From contig JAEUWP010000581.1 in the NCBI GenBank assembly GCA_018524725.1, positions 52,657 through 116,656 on the forward strand: a stretch of 64,000 nucleotides of DNA. Direction: 5' to 3'. The position numbers and the translations under genes were made by a program. The stretch comes from Podaxis mareebaensis (Eukaryota; Basidiomycota; Agaricomycetes; Agaricales; Agaricaceae). Below are positions 29,916-42,300 of this stretch, one piece after another; positions within the stretch are counted from its first letter, which is position 1, and every line of letters begins with the position of its first letter. A model generated the notes under the pieces. The model was not told the origin of the DNA. It saw only the letters and a list, made by a program, of their open reading frames with translations, and ran no database searches.

Positions 29916-30110
29916 GGGAAGAGTAGTCTCCGTGGACGACAGCTGTTGCAGTTTTTGAGAGCTGTAAATTCAATTTCGGCACCGAAGAGCCGAGTCTCGC
30001 AATCGTGGAAACATATGTATTGGAGGATATAGACATTATCTCTTGGAAGTGATGTCAAAAAGGACAAAAATGTGCAAACGGCGTCAGAGAATAAATGAAG
30101 ATAGACTATG
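29916..30110 (-). pseudogene. Residual F-box array fragment D
   Basis: This stretch repeats 27925-28110, the left end of pseudogene C. Shared landmarks are a GACGGC(T)G(C/T)TG(C)AG block, GAGAGCT(A/G)(C/T)AAAT, CTCGCA and ACATAT(G/T), then ATTATCTC/TTATCTC. Only the internal truncated part of the gene is present. Homology ends at about 30110, where the unique P450 flank begins. Confidence 0.6.
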
Positions 30111-30827
30111 GGAGCATATCGAAGAGCAAAGGTTAGTCCTCTAATGACTTCTTATGTGTCAGGAAATGTATCCAGATAGATCAACATTCTATGGATGCCT
30201 GAAAGATGGGTTCAGAAGGGTTGAAGGTGCAGATCCACTGCAAGCGTGGTTCCTAGGTCGTTACCATTAGTCAGTTTGCTGGGTTTCCCTCTATTACGGA
30301 GTATGCATTACCGCGCTTCTACCACCCCTGTGTTACCTTTCATCTGTTTCGGAAGTTCTCCTGCAGATATGCGCCAGTACATCTGTACGTCCGAGTGCTC
30401 ACATACAACCAGGACAGTTGATGGTCGAACACACTATATTTTCTGCTGCGGCTTTTCAGGGCCTGGAGAGTCTGGGCACCTGCACCAACTTGCATGGCGG
30501 TCATCAAGCCTGCTCCACTCGTTCACCACTCCCGCTGCCATCTAACACTTGTATGGATTTCCGCTTGGCCTCCGTAACTTGTCCATACTCCGTACATACC
30601 AAAGAGGTTAGTCACTCTGTACCTGAACAGCACACCGGGTCCATTCTCATTTGTAGGCGATGTAGATTCCCGTTTCATCGGAATTTGGCCATGTAGGGTC
30701 CGGTTTCCTTGCTGCTATCGCTACAGCTGCGCAAATATGCTCTACAAGGAAAGGGTAGTTTACCCTATCTCTCATGAGATTTTGCTATTTATTCACCGTT
30801 ATCAGACCCCACTGGGCTCAGGACGCC
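30111..30827. other. 5' flank of the P450 gene
   Basis: About 700 bp without repeat homology or recognisable protein motifs, presumed to contain the P450 promoter. The longest frame (30246-30545, +) has no family resemblance and unremarkable composition. Confidence 0.4.
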
Positions 30828-32686
30828 ATGTATCTCCAATTTCAAGACAGCATTCTCCTAGTCTCCCGCTTTCTCACTTCACTTTTTGCCGGTGGCCTAC
30901 TTCTTGTTCTGACAATCAGTGCCATAGAGGCCTACGCCACTCGCAGAGACCCTACTTCTCCCAGGTCCCTCCCTCCTCACCATCGTCCCATTCTTCAGAA
31001 GGCGCCATGATTTCATCAACTCGGGCTTTCATGTAACAAAACAATCGATATATCAATTCAACCTACTTAATGTAAGCTCTCTTGTCTCTTGAAAGAATGT
31101 CGTGCTTACCTCTTTGAAGAACAAAGTAATTGTCCTGTCGGGCAAGACGGCCCGTGAAGTAATCTACTCGTCGAAACGTCTCGATCTCGCACAAGGCTTC
31201 AGTATCCTTTCTGGTGCCGTCAGTTGTCAGTTATCGATCACATGTTGCCACTCGACTCACAGTTTATTAGCTACCCATGCTCGCAGGAGTTACAGCAGAT
31301 CTCCAATCCCAGCAGATTGCTAACATTTATAAACGCCTTGCCGCTGTCCAGAATTCCGGGTCGCTTTCTAATCGTGCGTGCTCTCAATTAATGCGGCTTC
31401 TAATTTCTGATATTTCAGTACCAGTAATACCTTACATCCTCAATGACATCAAAGCAATCTTCCAATCGTATGGAAAGAGCGGAAACATAGACCCGTTCGA
31501 AGCAATTCACAAGGTCTCCTTCTACCTTCTTCAGACTTCCTGACGCCACACATCTGACTCATAATGCAGCTTACCTTCCAGACGTCCATGCGCAGCCTAA
31601 CCTCGCATGACATCTCCGATAACCTGATCTTGGTGGACCGCCTTAGGCACCTTTATGATGTTCTTGATGTCTGTACTACGCCGATTATGGTACTCCTCCC
31701 ATGGCTCCCGACCCCAACGATGTTGCGCAAGGCTTGGGCAACTAAAGAAATCTTCGATATCATCATTGATAGTATTGAACGGCGCAAAAAGAGCAAACTA
31801 CCCTCAGACGACACGCTTCAAATGCTCGTCGAGGCTGGTGGTGATAGGATGATTGCCGTGGGAGTAAGTCATGCATTCAATTTTCGTATCCTTAGATTTA
31901 CAAAAGCCTAGTTCATGATGGGATTGCTCGTCGCAGGTGCCCGGTCCACAGGCACAACAGGTGCGCTAAACCTTTGCTTCCATTTTACACGGCACCGAAC
32001 AAATGTCCAGCATCTTGGCTAATCACGTTCCTTGCTGGAAGCGCTGAGTATCAATCTCGCGTTTTCAATGAGATAACCGCCCTTCTCACCTCCACCCCTC
32101 TTTCTCCATTTCCAAAGCCTGATAGCGATATTGGCACTCGTCTCGCATGCATAACTCTCGATAAATGGGAGAATGAAACACCATTCTTGGATGCTATGAT
32201 CCGCGAAACGACGCGGGTTGCTGAGCCCCATGTAGCTATGAGACGGAATCTGGGCGAAGACCTCAATGTGTACGGGAAGACGATCCCAAAGGGGGCTTAC
32301 GTCGTTTACCCATTCAGCGACGTCCATCTCGACTCCAATATTTATCCAGACCCGTGGAAGTTTGACCCTGATAGAAAGGAGCCTGAGGAAGCGTATAGTT
32401 ACTTGGGATGGGGTGGAGGTGGGTCTTAAAATAGATATGTGTTTTTGATCTTGGCTGATGATTCAAAATAGGAAAGACAGTCTGTCGGGGCATGCGGTTA
32501 GCAAAATTGCAAATCAAGCTCACTGCAGCAATGTTCGTCATGACCTATCAGCTCAATCTCGTTGGTACCACTGGCCACGCTCTGGATGAGAACGAGCTAC
32601 CTCGACCCAACTGGAATGATAGCCTGATGTGCCGTCCGGATCAACGATCGTTCTTTGTTCATTATGAGCCCCGCAGCTACAATTAG
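30828..32686 (+). CDS. Cytochrome P450 with apparent frameshift in exon 1
   Basis: Heme-thiolate monooxygenase, about 500 aa if repaired, in about seven exons. ATG 30828 opens a membrane anchor (SLFAGGLLLVLTISAIEAYA) and an RRDPTSP hinge. The P450 frame then continues one base out of register as PGPSLLTIVPFFRRRHDFIN, so the frame breaks at the CCC of 30960-30962. Later exons give NKVIVLSGKTAREVIYS, LTADLQ-type helix C sequence, the I-helix VAGARSTGTT, the ExxR motif (DAMIRETTR), YPDPWKFDPDR, and the heme loop LGWGGGKTVCRG, where Trp replaces the usual Phe. The stop is TAG 32684-32686. Either a recent null allele, a base-call error, or an unusual 46-nt intron (30919-30964) explains the break. 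The substrate is unknown. Confidence 0.8.
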
Positions 32687-33311
32687 CCATGCTTAAGTAT
32701 CCCCTTAGGTGCTTGTATTCTGTGTAAAGATTCGCCAGAGCTACTCCCATGTTTATGCTATGAATCGTGAATTTCTAGATGCCTTTTTCTGTTGCGGATA
32801 GATGGAATAGGTATGAAACATAAGAGTACCCGCAGTTCGGAAGTGAGTTTTGGAGCTAGCAAGTCTTGGAGATGCCGCAGATCATTCCGACTAGTCACGA
32901 TCTTCTTCGCATAATGTCTCAAGGTAATGTGAAGGATCGCTAGTGCTTCTTTCTCCATGGGCTCCCCACTGTAAGACGGCCTATATGCATCAGCTATGTT
33001 ATGAACTCTATGTCACTGAAGAAATTGCTGGTGCCGGACAGCGTCGCTACATGTGCGCGTTGACTAGCGAAGGCACTCAGACTGCGGGAATTGGTTAGCA
33101 GTGAAGAAAACTTGGGGGACTGTGTGACATGTGACAGGAAATCACATTTGATATTGGTTTAGCTTGCCACATCCTCCACCTCTCTCCGTTACGACGGATC
33201 TCTGAGGTCAGTATTTGGCTACAACGTTATGTTTTCTAGCGCAGAACTAAGGCTTCTAGCTGTCAGATAGACGCCGTGACAAGTGACACCCACTGCCACG
33301 CTTGGCTTGAC
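32687..33311. other. Intergenic region, P450 to CDF transporter
   Basis: Tandem-oriented genes flank about 625 bp. There is no TATA-like box close to ATG 33312 and no RNA or repeat was recognised. A frame open upstream of 33312 begins at a GTG, so the first ATG was used as the start. Confidence 0.4.
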
Positions 33312-35860
33312 ATGGACGGTGCTACCAACATCCACAGGCGCAAGTCTAGCCGGGACCTCGAGGACGAAGAGGTCACTCTTTCAATGCCCTCAGAAAACCA
33401 TTCCCGCCCCTCAATTGTCCTCGCTCCGCCTCCCCCAGGCAACCGCTTCCAACCGGGCCACTCACGGAGCACATCCATCGCCGGACCCCCCTCGCTCGGT
33501 CCTGGGTTAGCTCCCGTCCCTGCCTCTGCTGGTCCATACCGAACCACATTCAACGGTATTCCCAATGGACGGCCAGCGAATGCTACCAATGGATTGAACG
33601 CACCCATGTCCGCATCAGCCTTTAAAACGACATTCGGGCACAGTCATAGTCGAACTCGATCGGTTTCTGGGCCATTTGCGCCGCCCCAGCCGTCCCCTCT
33701 GGCATCTTCCTTTCCGTTGAGCCCGGACATACCACCTTCATCTTCCTCTGCTACCAGCACGTTACCCTTTCCTCCGCAACTCGCTGCTTCTAAATCACTC
33801 CCCCCAGACGCTTCAGCCTCACTTACGCCCAACGATCCTCCACCCACATCTCCAAAACAAAGCCGTAGACACACCCGTCTACACTCGCGCAACCTGTCCA
33901 TCTTCTTCCCCCGTCCTGGTTCCCTTCCTACTTCCACAATCACTGAGGATGGATCGCAAGAGCTTGAATTGAAAAACGACATTGAAGCGCCTGTTAGTAC
34001 CATCCCTAGCGCTGGCTCAAGTGTCCAATTTCCTCGGTCGCAGTCTATGTCTAACGGACATGCACCCCCTACCCCTCTGGGCGTCGGATTCACTTTCGGT
34101 GGCAGGCCACCGGCATCTTCTACTCCCACCCCTCTTATGATGGGCGGGCTCTCCGGTTCTAATTCCAGTTCCATTTCAACGACGAAATCTAGGAGGGGCC
34201 ATCATCATAAACACTCCATGTCACACAGTTTCTTTTCATTCCTCGAACCAGGGGCTGACGGTGTCCAGCCCAATGGCACACAATCAATTTCGCCTACGCC
34301 CACGGAGGAATTACATACCCAGCCAACGCCGATACCTGTTTCCCCGTGGACACCTTCTCCAGCATTGCCAACAACCCCACAAATTTCGCAATCACTTCAG
34401 GAGGATGATGATGGGGTCGAAGGCGTGCCAATAGGACCTACGATGGGTGCCTTGGGGCAATTCCTCGTGGGGGCGTGGTTGTGGGTTTGTGGACAGCGGA
34501 TTGGGTCGTTGAGTTGTACAGGGATCGGGTACTGGATTGTGTTTGATGCCTTTGGTGTTGGTGTTGGGAAGGTGTTGCCTGGGTGGTTGAATTCGAAGAA
34601 GGATGAGTTAGTCAATGCAAGAGAGAGGGAGAGGGAGGCGTTAAAAAGACCCTATGGGTGCGTCATTGGCCTTCCTACATCAATTAGCCTGATCTCATGG
34701 CTCCCTTAGGAATAAACGTGTCCTCACCGTCTTCATGTTTGCGCAAGCTGTGTATCTGTTGTTCTCGGCAGTGTACGTTTGCAAAGAGACAATTGAGCAC
34801 ATTCTCCTTGCCGCTGGAGAGGGACACCACCACCATCCCGGCGAGGATGACGACTGGATCGGGTGAGTAACACCATGACTCGGAGGAATTGCTATCTGAT
34901 AGAGTTACCTCTAGCATTGAATTTCCCCCACTGATGACGCTCTTTACTTTTTGCTCAACCATTGCAACCGCTCTTTTATACAACAACCACGCAAAGCTGG
35001 TAGATGGTACGTCTACTCTTGCCCCATTGTGTCACGTATTGACTATACCTACAGTAACTGGAAACCGGATACCCGCCCCCCTCACATTCATCCGCTCCCT
35101 AACACAATCCTCACGCACCCTCAACACGTACATGAACAATATCCCTTCCTCACCTAATACCCCACTCGCTAACATCCTCTCAAATCCATACATCACGAGT
35201 CCGCTCGTGTTTTGTATCGCCATGCTCGGGATCGCTGTTTTCTTGCCGCCGTAAGCTTCTAGAATCTTGTGACTCGTTCCATTCGTATTGACTAACGTTA
35301 TCATATCCTGATGAATGTTAGAACTCAGCATCGTCCTGCTGATCTAGTCTTGGCGTCAATCATTGCAGTTGTAACTTTCAAAGTCTCATACTGCGCGTGT
35401 GTCGTGCTTGGCACAGTCCTCTTGCAAACCGCGCCGAGAAGAGGGCTATCAAGCGGGAAAATGGAAGCATTCTTACGTGTCATGCGGGATGTATGCTATT
35501 CCCCCCTCACTCCACTGCCTGTCAGCGCTAACAATTACCAATCCCACGCAGGTCGAGCGCCATCCTAATGTGCTACATCTCCCCGCGCCACACATTTGGC
35601 AACTCACGCCCTCGTCCGTACATGGGGGGAAAGAACAAGCAGGCGAAACCCTCATCGTGACACTAGAGCTACATGTTAGGGAAGATCTGGGAGACGATGA
35701 GATACTGAGATTGACGCAATGGACCTGGGAACGAGTTGTACGGGCCCTTGGTGCCGGGATTAATGGAAAGTTCGGTGGCGTGAATGGGTTTGTGAATGGT
35801 GAGGCTGCGAAGAACGCGAAGGGTGGAGTCGAGGTTACAGTGGGCGTTGTGCGGGGATGA
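33312..35860 (+). CDS. Cation diffusion facilitator, Zrg17/Msc2-like
   Basis: Zinc-transport family membrane protein of the early secretory pathway. Exon 1 (33312 to about 34658) encodes about 400 residues of Ser/Pro-rich cytosolic tail and the first membrane segments (FLVGAWLWVCGQRIGSLSC, IGYWIVFDAFGVGVGKVLPG). Later exons add TVFMFAQAVYLLFSAVYVCK, a His/acid loop (GEGHHHHPGEDDDW), FPPLMTLFTFCSTIATALLY, SPLVFCIAMLGIAVFLPP, DLVLASIIAVVTFKVSY, a conserved VLLQTAPRRG and a C-terminal CDF-type domain (LIVTLELHVREDLGDDEIL). The intron borders keep frame. The canonical metal-site HxxxD is not visible: the TM2 position reads WIVFD. That fits a Zrg17-type partner subunit which works with an Msc2-like transporter, rather than a stand-alone pump. 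Confidence 0.82.
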
Positions 35861-37189
35861 AGGAAGGAAAATATTAGGAGTTTAGGGGTAAGTTATGTTT
35901 TGTGGTGCGTTATTCGTTCGTAATTTGGGTTCTCGCGTAATTGGGATTTGAATGAAGGTTGTTTTGAGGCTGTGGTTTTCCTTGTGATTCTTGCTGGACG
36001 AGCGTGTTCACTTTAAGCAAATCGGTGATGGCTCGATGTTTGGTGCCGCAGCAATTGGTGGGTTTAAAGCTGAAAGAAGATAGAGCGAAAGGTCTAATGG
36101 CGCCCATATTCTATAATGAGGCAGACCTAAGAAAGCATCCTAAGTTGAGCGAGGATGGCAGACACCGGAGTCCGGTTGTAATGCGAAGATCTCTTGCCCC
36201 CCTTCGACTCCAACTTCACAGCTTTGCCCCCGCCTCCCTCACCCCGGACTTCTATGGGGTTGTTGATGAGCTGTGTAACTGCTATTGGCTCGCGACTGAC
36301 TCTCGGAACATATTCATAGCCCATGCACCTCAGGGGCGCTTGAAATCGTCACGCAAACTTATTCTTCTCAGATAGATCCTGGATATCAGACATAACTTGG
36401 AATGGGCTAGGAGAGATTTCTATCGTGAGAATATACGGCTCTCCTGACTCCATTGGCGCCTATCGGCGCTAGTGACACTCTGATTGCGGTGGCTTGGCTC
36501 CTGTCCAAAGACGCACGGTGGTGCTCGAACGATGACAGCATCAGCACATGAAGCGAATAAACTCGGCACTAAATGCGCCCCGCCTCTCGTACAGGTCGTG
36601 ACTTCGAGGGGTCCTCCTAAGTCGTGCCAAGCCTAACAAACGAGACGCAAGCAGATCGCTTTGTGCGGTCGGCCTCCCTAACCCGCCGCAACACACAAAC
36701 CTTGCAAATGCAACCTATGTCACCAACTACACTCGGGCTCGCCTGCCAGCTAGAGTTGGTACCCGAAACCTCCTTTACTTCAACAATCTCAAGCACTTTC
36801 TTCTCCTGATCCATTTTGACGCAATTTTATCGTGCAAGCTCGTGACAAAGTTTTTCCAAATGGTCGTTCTCCTGGCTAAGAAATGTTCTGAGCTACCTAG
36901 AGGTTCGCAACGACGCTGCCTTCTATGTATGCTGTTTTACGGAGGATGGACGGCCTATGACAAAAATACCTTGAGGCATTCTCCAGGAAGTTAAATGGAA
37001 TGATCCCAACATCAGGAAACGAGGGACCAGAAGATATGCTCCTGATCCCTCCCATTCATCGGCAGCCTCAGGAGCCTCACGAAGAATTCATAAAAGGCTT
37101 TCTTTGTCCTGAAAGCGCTATTCACCGACGTTGAATCTCTTTCCTTCTCCACTCAACTCGGATAACGTTTCTTACGACCAACCACGACG
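35861..37189. other. Intergenic region, CDF to chitin deacetylase
   Basis: About 1.3 kb with no recognisable gene, RNA or repeat. A CATAAAAGG sequence near 37089 lies about 100 bp before the deacetylase ATG and may serve as its TATA element. Confidence 0.4.
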
Positions 37190-38551
37190 ATGAATTTCAA
37201 GTCGCTCGCTGCCATTCTTATTCTTGGTGCCCTCAGTAGTGCTGCCCCGCATAGACGTCAAGCTGGTGGGGTTATCACCTCTTGTTCTGTACCGAATACT
37301 GCAGCTTTGACTTTCGTGAGTGGTGATCTTCCTCTGAACCTTTGACTGGTTTTGATGGTTGAACGCAGGATGACGGTCCATACGTTTCTTCGTGCGTTTC
37401 GATTCGTTCTGTTGTCGTATTTTGGCTAACAGGTCTCTTTCACTCCTGTAGGGCGTCAATAATTCAAACATTGAACAGCAGCGGCGCAAAGGGAACATTC
37501 TTCTTCAGTACGTTCAAGTAACATTTAGTCCTGCAATTTGATGATATTCAACCTGGTTGTTAGATGGGAACAACTGTACGTTGTACTCCCATATTTTACA
37601 TGTATTCTTGCCTCAGCCACGCTATAGACGGCTGTATTTACGATCAAGAGAACGTCGAAAGGGTTCAGAACGTGTATGCAAACGGGCATCAAGTCGCCTC
37701 TCATACCTGGAGTCACGCTCACTTGCCTCAACTCTCGGCCGACCAGCGTAAGTCCTCTCCACTACCGTGGTTTGGCCACTTAGACTTATTTTATCCCTGC
37801 CTTATCCTAACATAGTCAAATTTGAATTGAGTAGTGTTCATGGTAAGCGTTGCGATTTGTTCGAGTCCCAAGGTGGCTTGACTAGTCGGGTTCCAGAGGC
37901 GCTGACCAAAATTACCGGAGCTGCGCCTGCATTCATGAGACCACGTAAGTCACTGAATATATGCCTTCACTCAAATTATTTTAACTATTTATAGCATACG
38001 GCGAGTATAGCGATGATGTACTCGCTGTAGCAGGATCACTCGGCGAGGCTGTCGTCATCTGGGACTTCGAGTGCGTATGTTTCCTGATGGGTCCCGTGCT
38101 CCATTCACCAAGGAATTGATCAGTTCTGGAGACTCACTTGGTGCTTCTGCTGGGACGCAGCAAGATCACTATACTCAACTAATTAGCCAGCATCCTAGTA
38201 CAATCCTCTCACTCGAACATGAGACTCTAGGTACATTTTCCAATATTCAGATCTATGACTCATAATCATGCTCGTCTTTTGATAGAAACCACCGCGTATG
38301 TACTGACGTTATCTTGTTCCGAACGCCCTATTTACCGCCGAGCCTTTTAGTACGGAGGTTCTCCCGTTTGTCATTTCCAAACTCCAAGCAGCCGGGTATC
38401 AACTCGTTACGGTCGCTGAGTGCCTTGGCGCTCAGCCGTACGTTAGTGTCGGGACTCCGGGCACTCGTGATGTAGGCCTTGCTTTCTGTTCAGTGACTAT
38501 CCGGCATACTAACAGGCGAGCTCTCAGGACACTTGGACTTGCAATGCCTAA
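37190..38551 (+). CDS. Secreted polysaccharide (chitin) deacetylase, CE4
   Basis: Carbohydrate esterase family 4 enzyme removing N-acetyl groups from chitin to give chitosan. It is small (about 250 aa) and split into many short exons. ATG 37190 starts a clear signal peptide (MNFKSLAAILILGALSSA) with an RRQ processing-like site after it. CE4 motifs: TFDDGPYVSS (motif 1, metal Asp) joined across an intron, SHTWSHAHL (motif 2, H-x3-H), AFMRPPYGEYSDD (motif 3, catalytic Arg), VVIWDFDSGDS (motif 4) and ILSLEHET (motif 5). It ends DDTWTCNA at 38551. Between the second and third motifs the frame carries about 18 extra codons (37838-37891) without an obvious in-frame intron. Likely cell-wall or extracellular action. 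Confidence 0.88.
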
Positions 38552-39352
38552 GCAATGCATACTGCCGCTACAAACTTAGATCCCAGGATGTTTGCTACGG
38601 ACAAGATTTCCTCGTTGGACTTATTGATGGACATAGTATCAGGACTGACAGGACAGTATTGCCGATTCGCGCTGTGAAGCTTCGAAATAGAGCGAGCCTA
38701 ATATCTCGGAACATTGATAGACGCTGCCTGAGTGTAAATCTCGCTTATGTTCTTAAGTGTTTGTCATATACCCTTTACTCGTACCCTATCCGTTGTCAGC
38801 GGTGACTATGGATTGGAATCGCAAGCGTGATAATCAGGCCAAGTCTCTCTTCTCACTATTCACATATGGAGTGAATAGTCATTGTGAAGCTTACGCATGA
38901 GTCCCAGTCTGGTTGCGTAGGTCAGCGAAATTAGCAAACAAGCCGGGACGACGTTAAGAATTGATCCGGAGCGGCGTCGGCGTCAAGCTCGGAAAGCAGC
39001 GGCATCACTAGGTTGGAAACCAAGTTGGAACTGAACGTCATATTGCCAACTTCAACGTCCCTACAGATAACTTTAGTGCAAGGAGGCTCGCTACAACGTA
39101 TCCAGTTTTTCTCCAGCCGTTTCCCCGCTGCTCCAAAACTCTGAAATAACGAGAAAACTATTACAAGGACCAGCAGTCGAGGTGGAATGCAAAGCGATTC
39201 GGATGACGAAATGTCTTAAATGTGGACTCGGAGTCGATGGTATGAATAAAAATGAAATGTCGGCGACACAACTCACCCATCCCCAACTTGGTTCAGGACA
39301 CTAGAGTTCTTAAGGGCATCTGGCTGCTGCTGTTTAGGACGCCATCAATACC
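38552..39352. other. Intergenic region, deacetylase to ABC transporter
   Basis: 800 bp with no recognised gene, RNA or repeat, presumed to hold the deacetylase 3' UTR and the transporter promoter. No clear TATA box was found. Confidence 0.4.
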
Positions 39353-42300
39353 ATGTCTGTAGACAATGGGATATCTCATGGCGATGAACACCAAGTTTCA
39401 GGGCCTTCCGGATCCGACTCGCAGGAGCACCATCAGGAATCTACTCCTACCATGCGTCACCCTCATCATGTTCACTTGTCTCCTGTCCTGGAGCTTCGTC
39501 GACTACGTACTCACGATGATGATGGAACACGGCAGGAAGAGCCTCAACTTGCGCTGCGCAGGACGCGTTCCCATGTATCCGTCGACTACTTCGATCCCAG
39601 GGGTGTCCGCCAGCTATCCAGGGCGTTGAGTCGTGTATCGAACATTGAACAGTCGCGGATTCCGTCGTCTTCACTTGAAGATTCTGAAGAAACGCTGAGC
39701 CCGGGAGAGCAGTTTGATTTCGAGAAAACTGTCCGGATATGGTTGCAGAAGTGGGTATTGTATTATTTCTCGGCGTTTGTTTGCTAATGTATCTTTGGAA
39801 GACGGGAAGAAGCCGGTATTAAAACTCGGCAACTTGGTGTTTTATTTGAAGGTCTTAAGGTCGTAGGCATTGGTGCTTCGGCGAGTTATCAACAGACCTT
39901 GGGCTCGCTTTTTAACCCTATGAATCTCATCCGTAAAATCCAAACTATGAGACACCCGCCACTCCGCGACATACTCACCGACTTCGAAGGGGTCGTTCGC
40001 CCTGGTGAAATGCTCCGTACGTGTTTGGCTTCAGCCTACAAGGCACCCCATACTAAAGGGCCCAACTTAAATCTTCACCTCAGTCGTTCTTGGGCGTCCG
40101 GGTTCAGGGTGTACGACCCTCCTTAAAATCCTTGCCAACCACCGTAATGAATACCACTCCATCTCCGGCAATGTCTACTACGACTCCCTCACACCCTCAC
40201 AAGTCAAATGCCACTACCGTGGCGACGTTCAGTACTGCCCCGAGGATGATATCCTCTTTCCTACGCTCACTGTCGATGAAACCATCCACTTCGCCGCGAA
40301 GACCCGCACACCCGCGTCCCGGATCGAGGATCAGAGTCGCAAAGAATACACTAGACGAATAACGGACATTTTTACGACGGTATTTGGGCTGACGCATTGT
40401 AGGAATACGCTTGTGGGTGATGCGGCCATTCGGGGTGTGAGTGGGGGTGAGAAGAAGAGGGTTAGTATAAGTGAAACGCTTGCCACAAGGAGTCTAATAA
40501 CCTCATGGGACAAGTACGTTTCCTTTTCTTCAACTCTTATTTTTGCTCTTACATATATGTGTGTGACAGCTCAACTAGAGGCCTCGACGCTTCTACAGCC
40601 CTCGAATACGCACGCGCCCTCCGTATTGCGACGGATCTTGTCCGTGTATCCACCATCGTTTCCATCTATCAAGCTGGTGAATCTCTCTACGAGATCTTTG
40701 ACAAAGTCTGCCTCATATACGAAGGTCGCATGGTATACTTCGGGCCTGCCTCTGCTGCACGACAGTATTTCATAGACATGGGATATCAACCTGCCAATCG
40801 CCAAACAACACCGGACTTTTTAGTGAGCGTCACTGATCCTGACGGACGGACTGAGAGGAGTCCTGAGGAGATGGCGAAGGACGGGCAAGGAGAGAGAGGG
40901 GTGCCGAGAACCGCGGTCGAGTTTGCTGAGTACTATAAGAGGAGCCAAATTAGGCAGCAAAATTTGCGGGATATGGAGGAGTATAAGCAGCAGGCTGTGG
41001 GGAAGCAAGAACTGAAGAGGAGCTATAAGGAGAGCTCGAGCGCGGAACATTCGAAGCATACGAGGCGCCGGGTGTGTCTGTGTTCTCTTGATTTATGAAT
41101 TCTGGGAGGGAGTATTATGCTGATATGCAGGGTTTGGTTAGAGCCCGTATATCATCTCAATTCCGATGCAAGTGAGAATCGTGATGGTGCGCAGGATGCA
41201 AATCTTGAAGGGGAACTATACGGCGCAGGTCTTGTCTACTGTGTACGTTTTCCACGGGCTTTGCAACTAAGTTTGCTAATGAGTTGCCCGCAGAGTCTTC
41301 GTCCTTCAGGCCGTCATCATAGGGACGGTCTTCGCACGCATTACTGATGCAACATCAGCATTCTTCTCTCGCGGAGGTGTTCTTTTCTTGTAGGTTCCTC
41401 TCATCCCTTTGTATTCAAGCTTCTCATTGATAACATCCTTGCACAGCTCCGTATTTGCACCGACCCTCTTCAACATGTCCGAAATTCCTTCCCTCTTCGC
41501 TCAGCGGCCTATCGTTCTCCGGCATAACCAAGCGGCAATGTATCACCCCATGATTGAAGCTCTGGCCATGACACTCGTCGATGTCCCTTTCACACTCATC
41601 ACGATTACATTATTTGTGATTCTGATATATTTCATCGTTGGACTTCAGACTAGCGCTTGGCAATTCTTGTACGTTCAAACCTTCTAGGCTCCCCAACGAG
41701 TTCTGATAAGACTGATGCTGTCAATGGTGACAGTACATTTTATGTGTTTATCGTGACGGTAGCGATATCCATGAAAGCATTTTTTCGTGCTTTGGCAGCC
41801 GCGTTCCCGGAAGAAGCACCCGCGCAAGCAGTTGCTGGAATCATGGTGCTTGCGTTATCATTGTACACGGGTTATCAGATCCCAAGGCCACAGATGATTG
41901 GCGCGTTGAGGTGGATTTCGTACATCAACGTGAGTCCTCTTCCGTCCTTACTCCCGAGCTATGGGCTCTGATGTGGCGATCGTAGCCTATATTTTACGCG
42001 TTTAGCTCCCTCATGGCAAATGAGTTTCACACCCTTAATGGACCATGTTCGTCCCTCGTGCCTTCAGGTCCGGGATACGAAGACGTGTCAATTGTAAATC
42101 AAGTGTGCCCCGTCGTTGGTTCAGAACCCGGTCAATTATATGTCAATGGGCAACGATACATCGAGTTGTCATTTGGTTATTACTTTGGGAAGTTGTGGCG
42201 GGTAAGCCCTTCCTTCTTTAACCTCCTTCGTGTTGTTGACAACAATGAAATGTCAGAACTACGCAATTCTATGCGCGTTTGGCGTGTTCTTCATCCTATG

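Noticed and set aside
30246..30696. Plus-strand frames between the array and the P450 as small genes
   Set aside because: Short, no ATG context or domain, and unremarkable composition.
30828..39000. Secondary-metabolite gene cluster around the P450 and ABC transporter
   Set aside because: No synthase, terpene cyclase, tailoring-enzyme set or pathway regulator is present between them; the neighbours are a zinc-transport protein and a chitin deacetylase.
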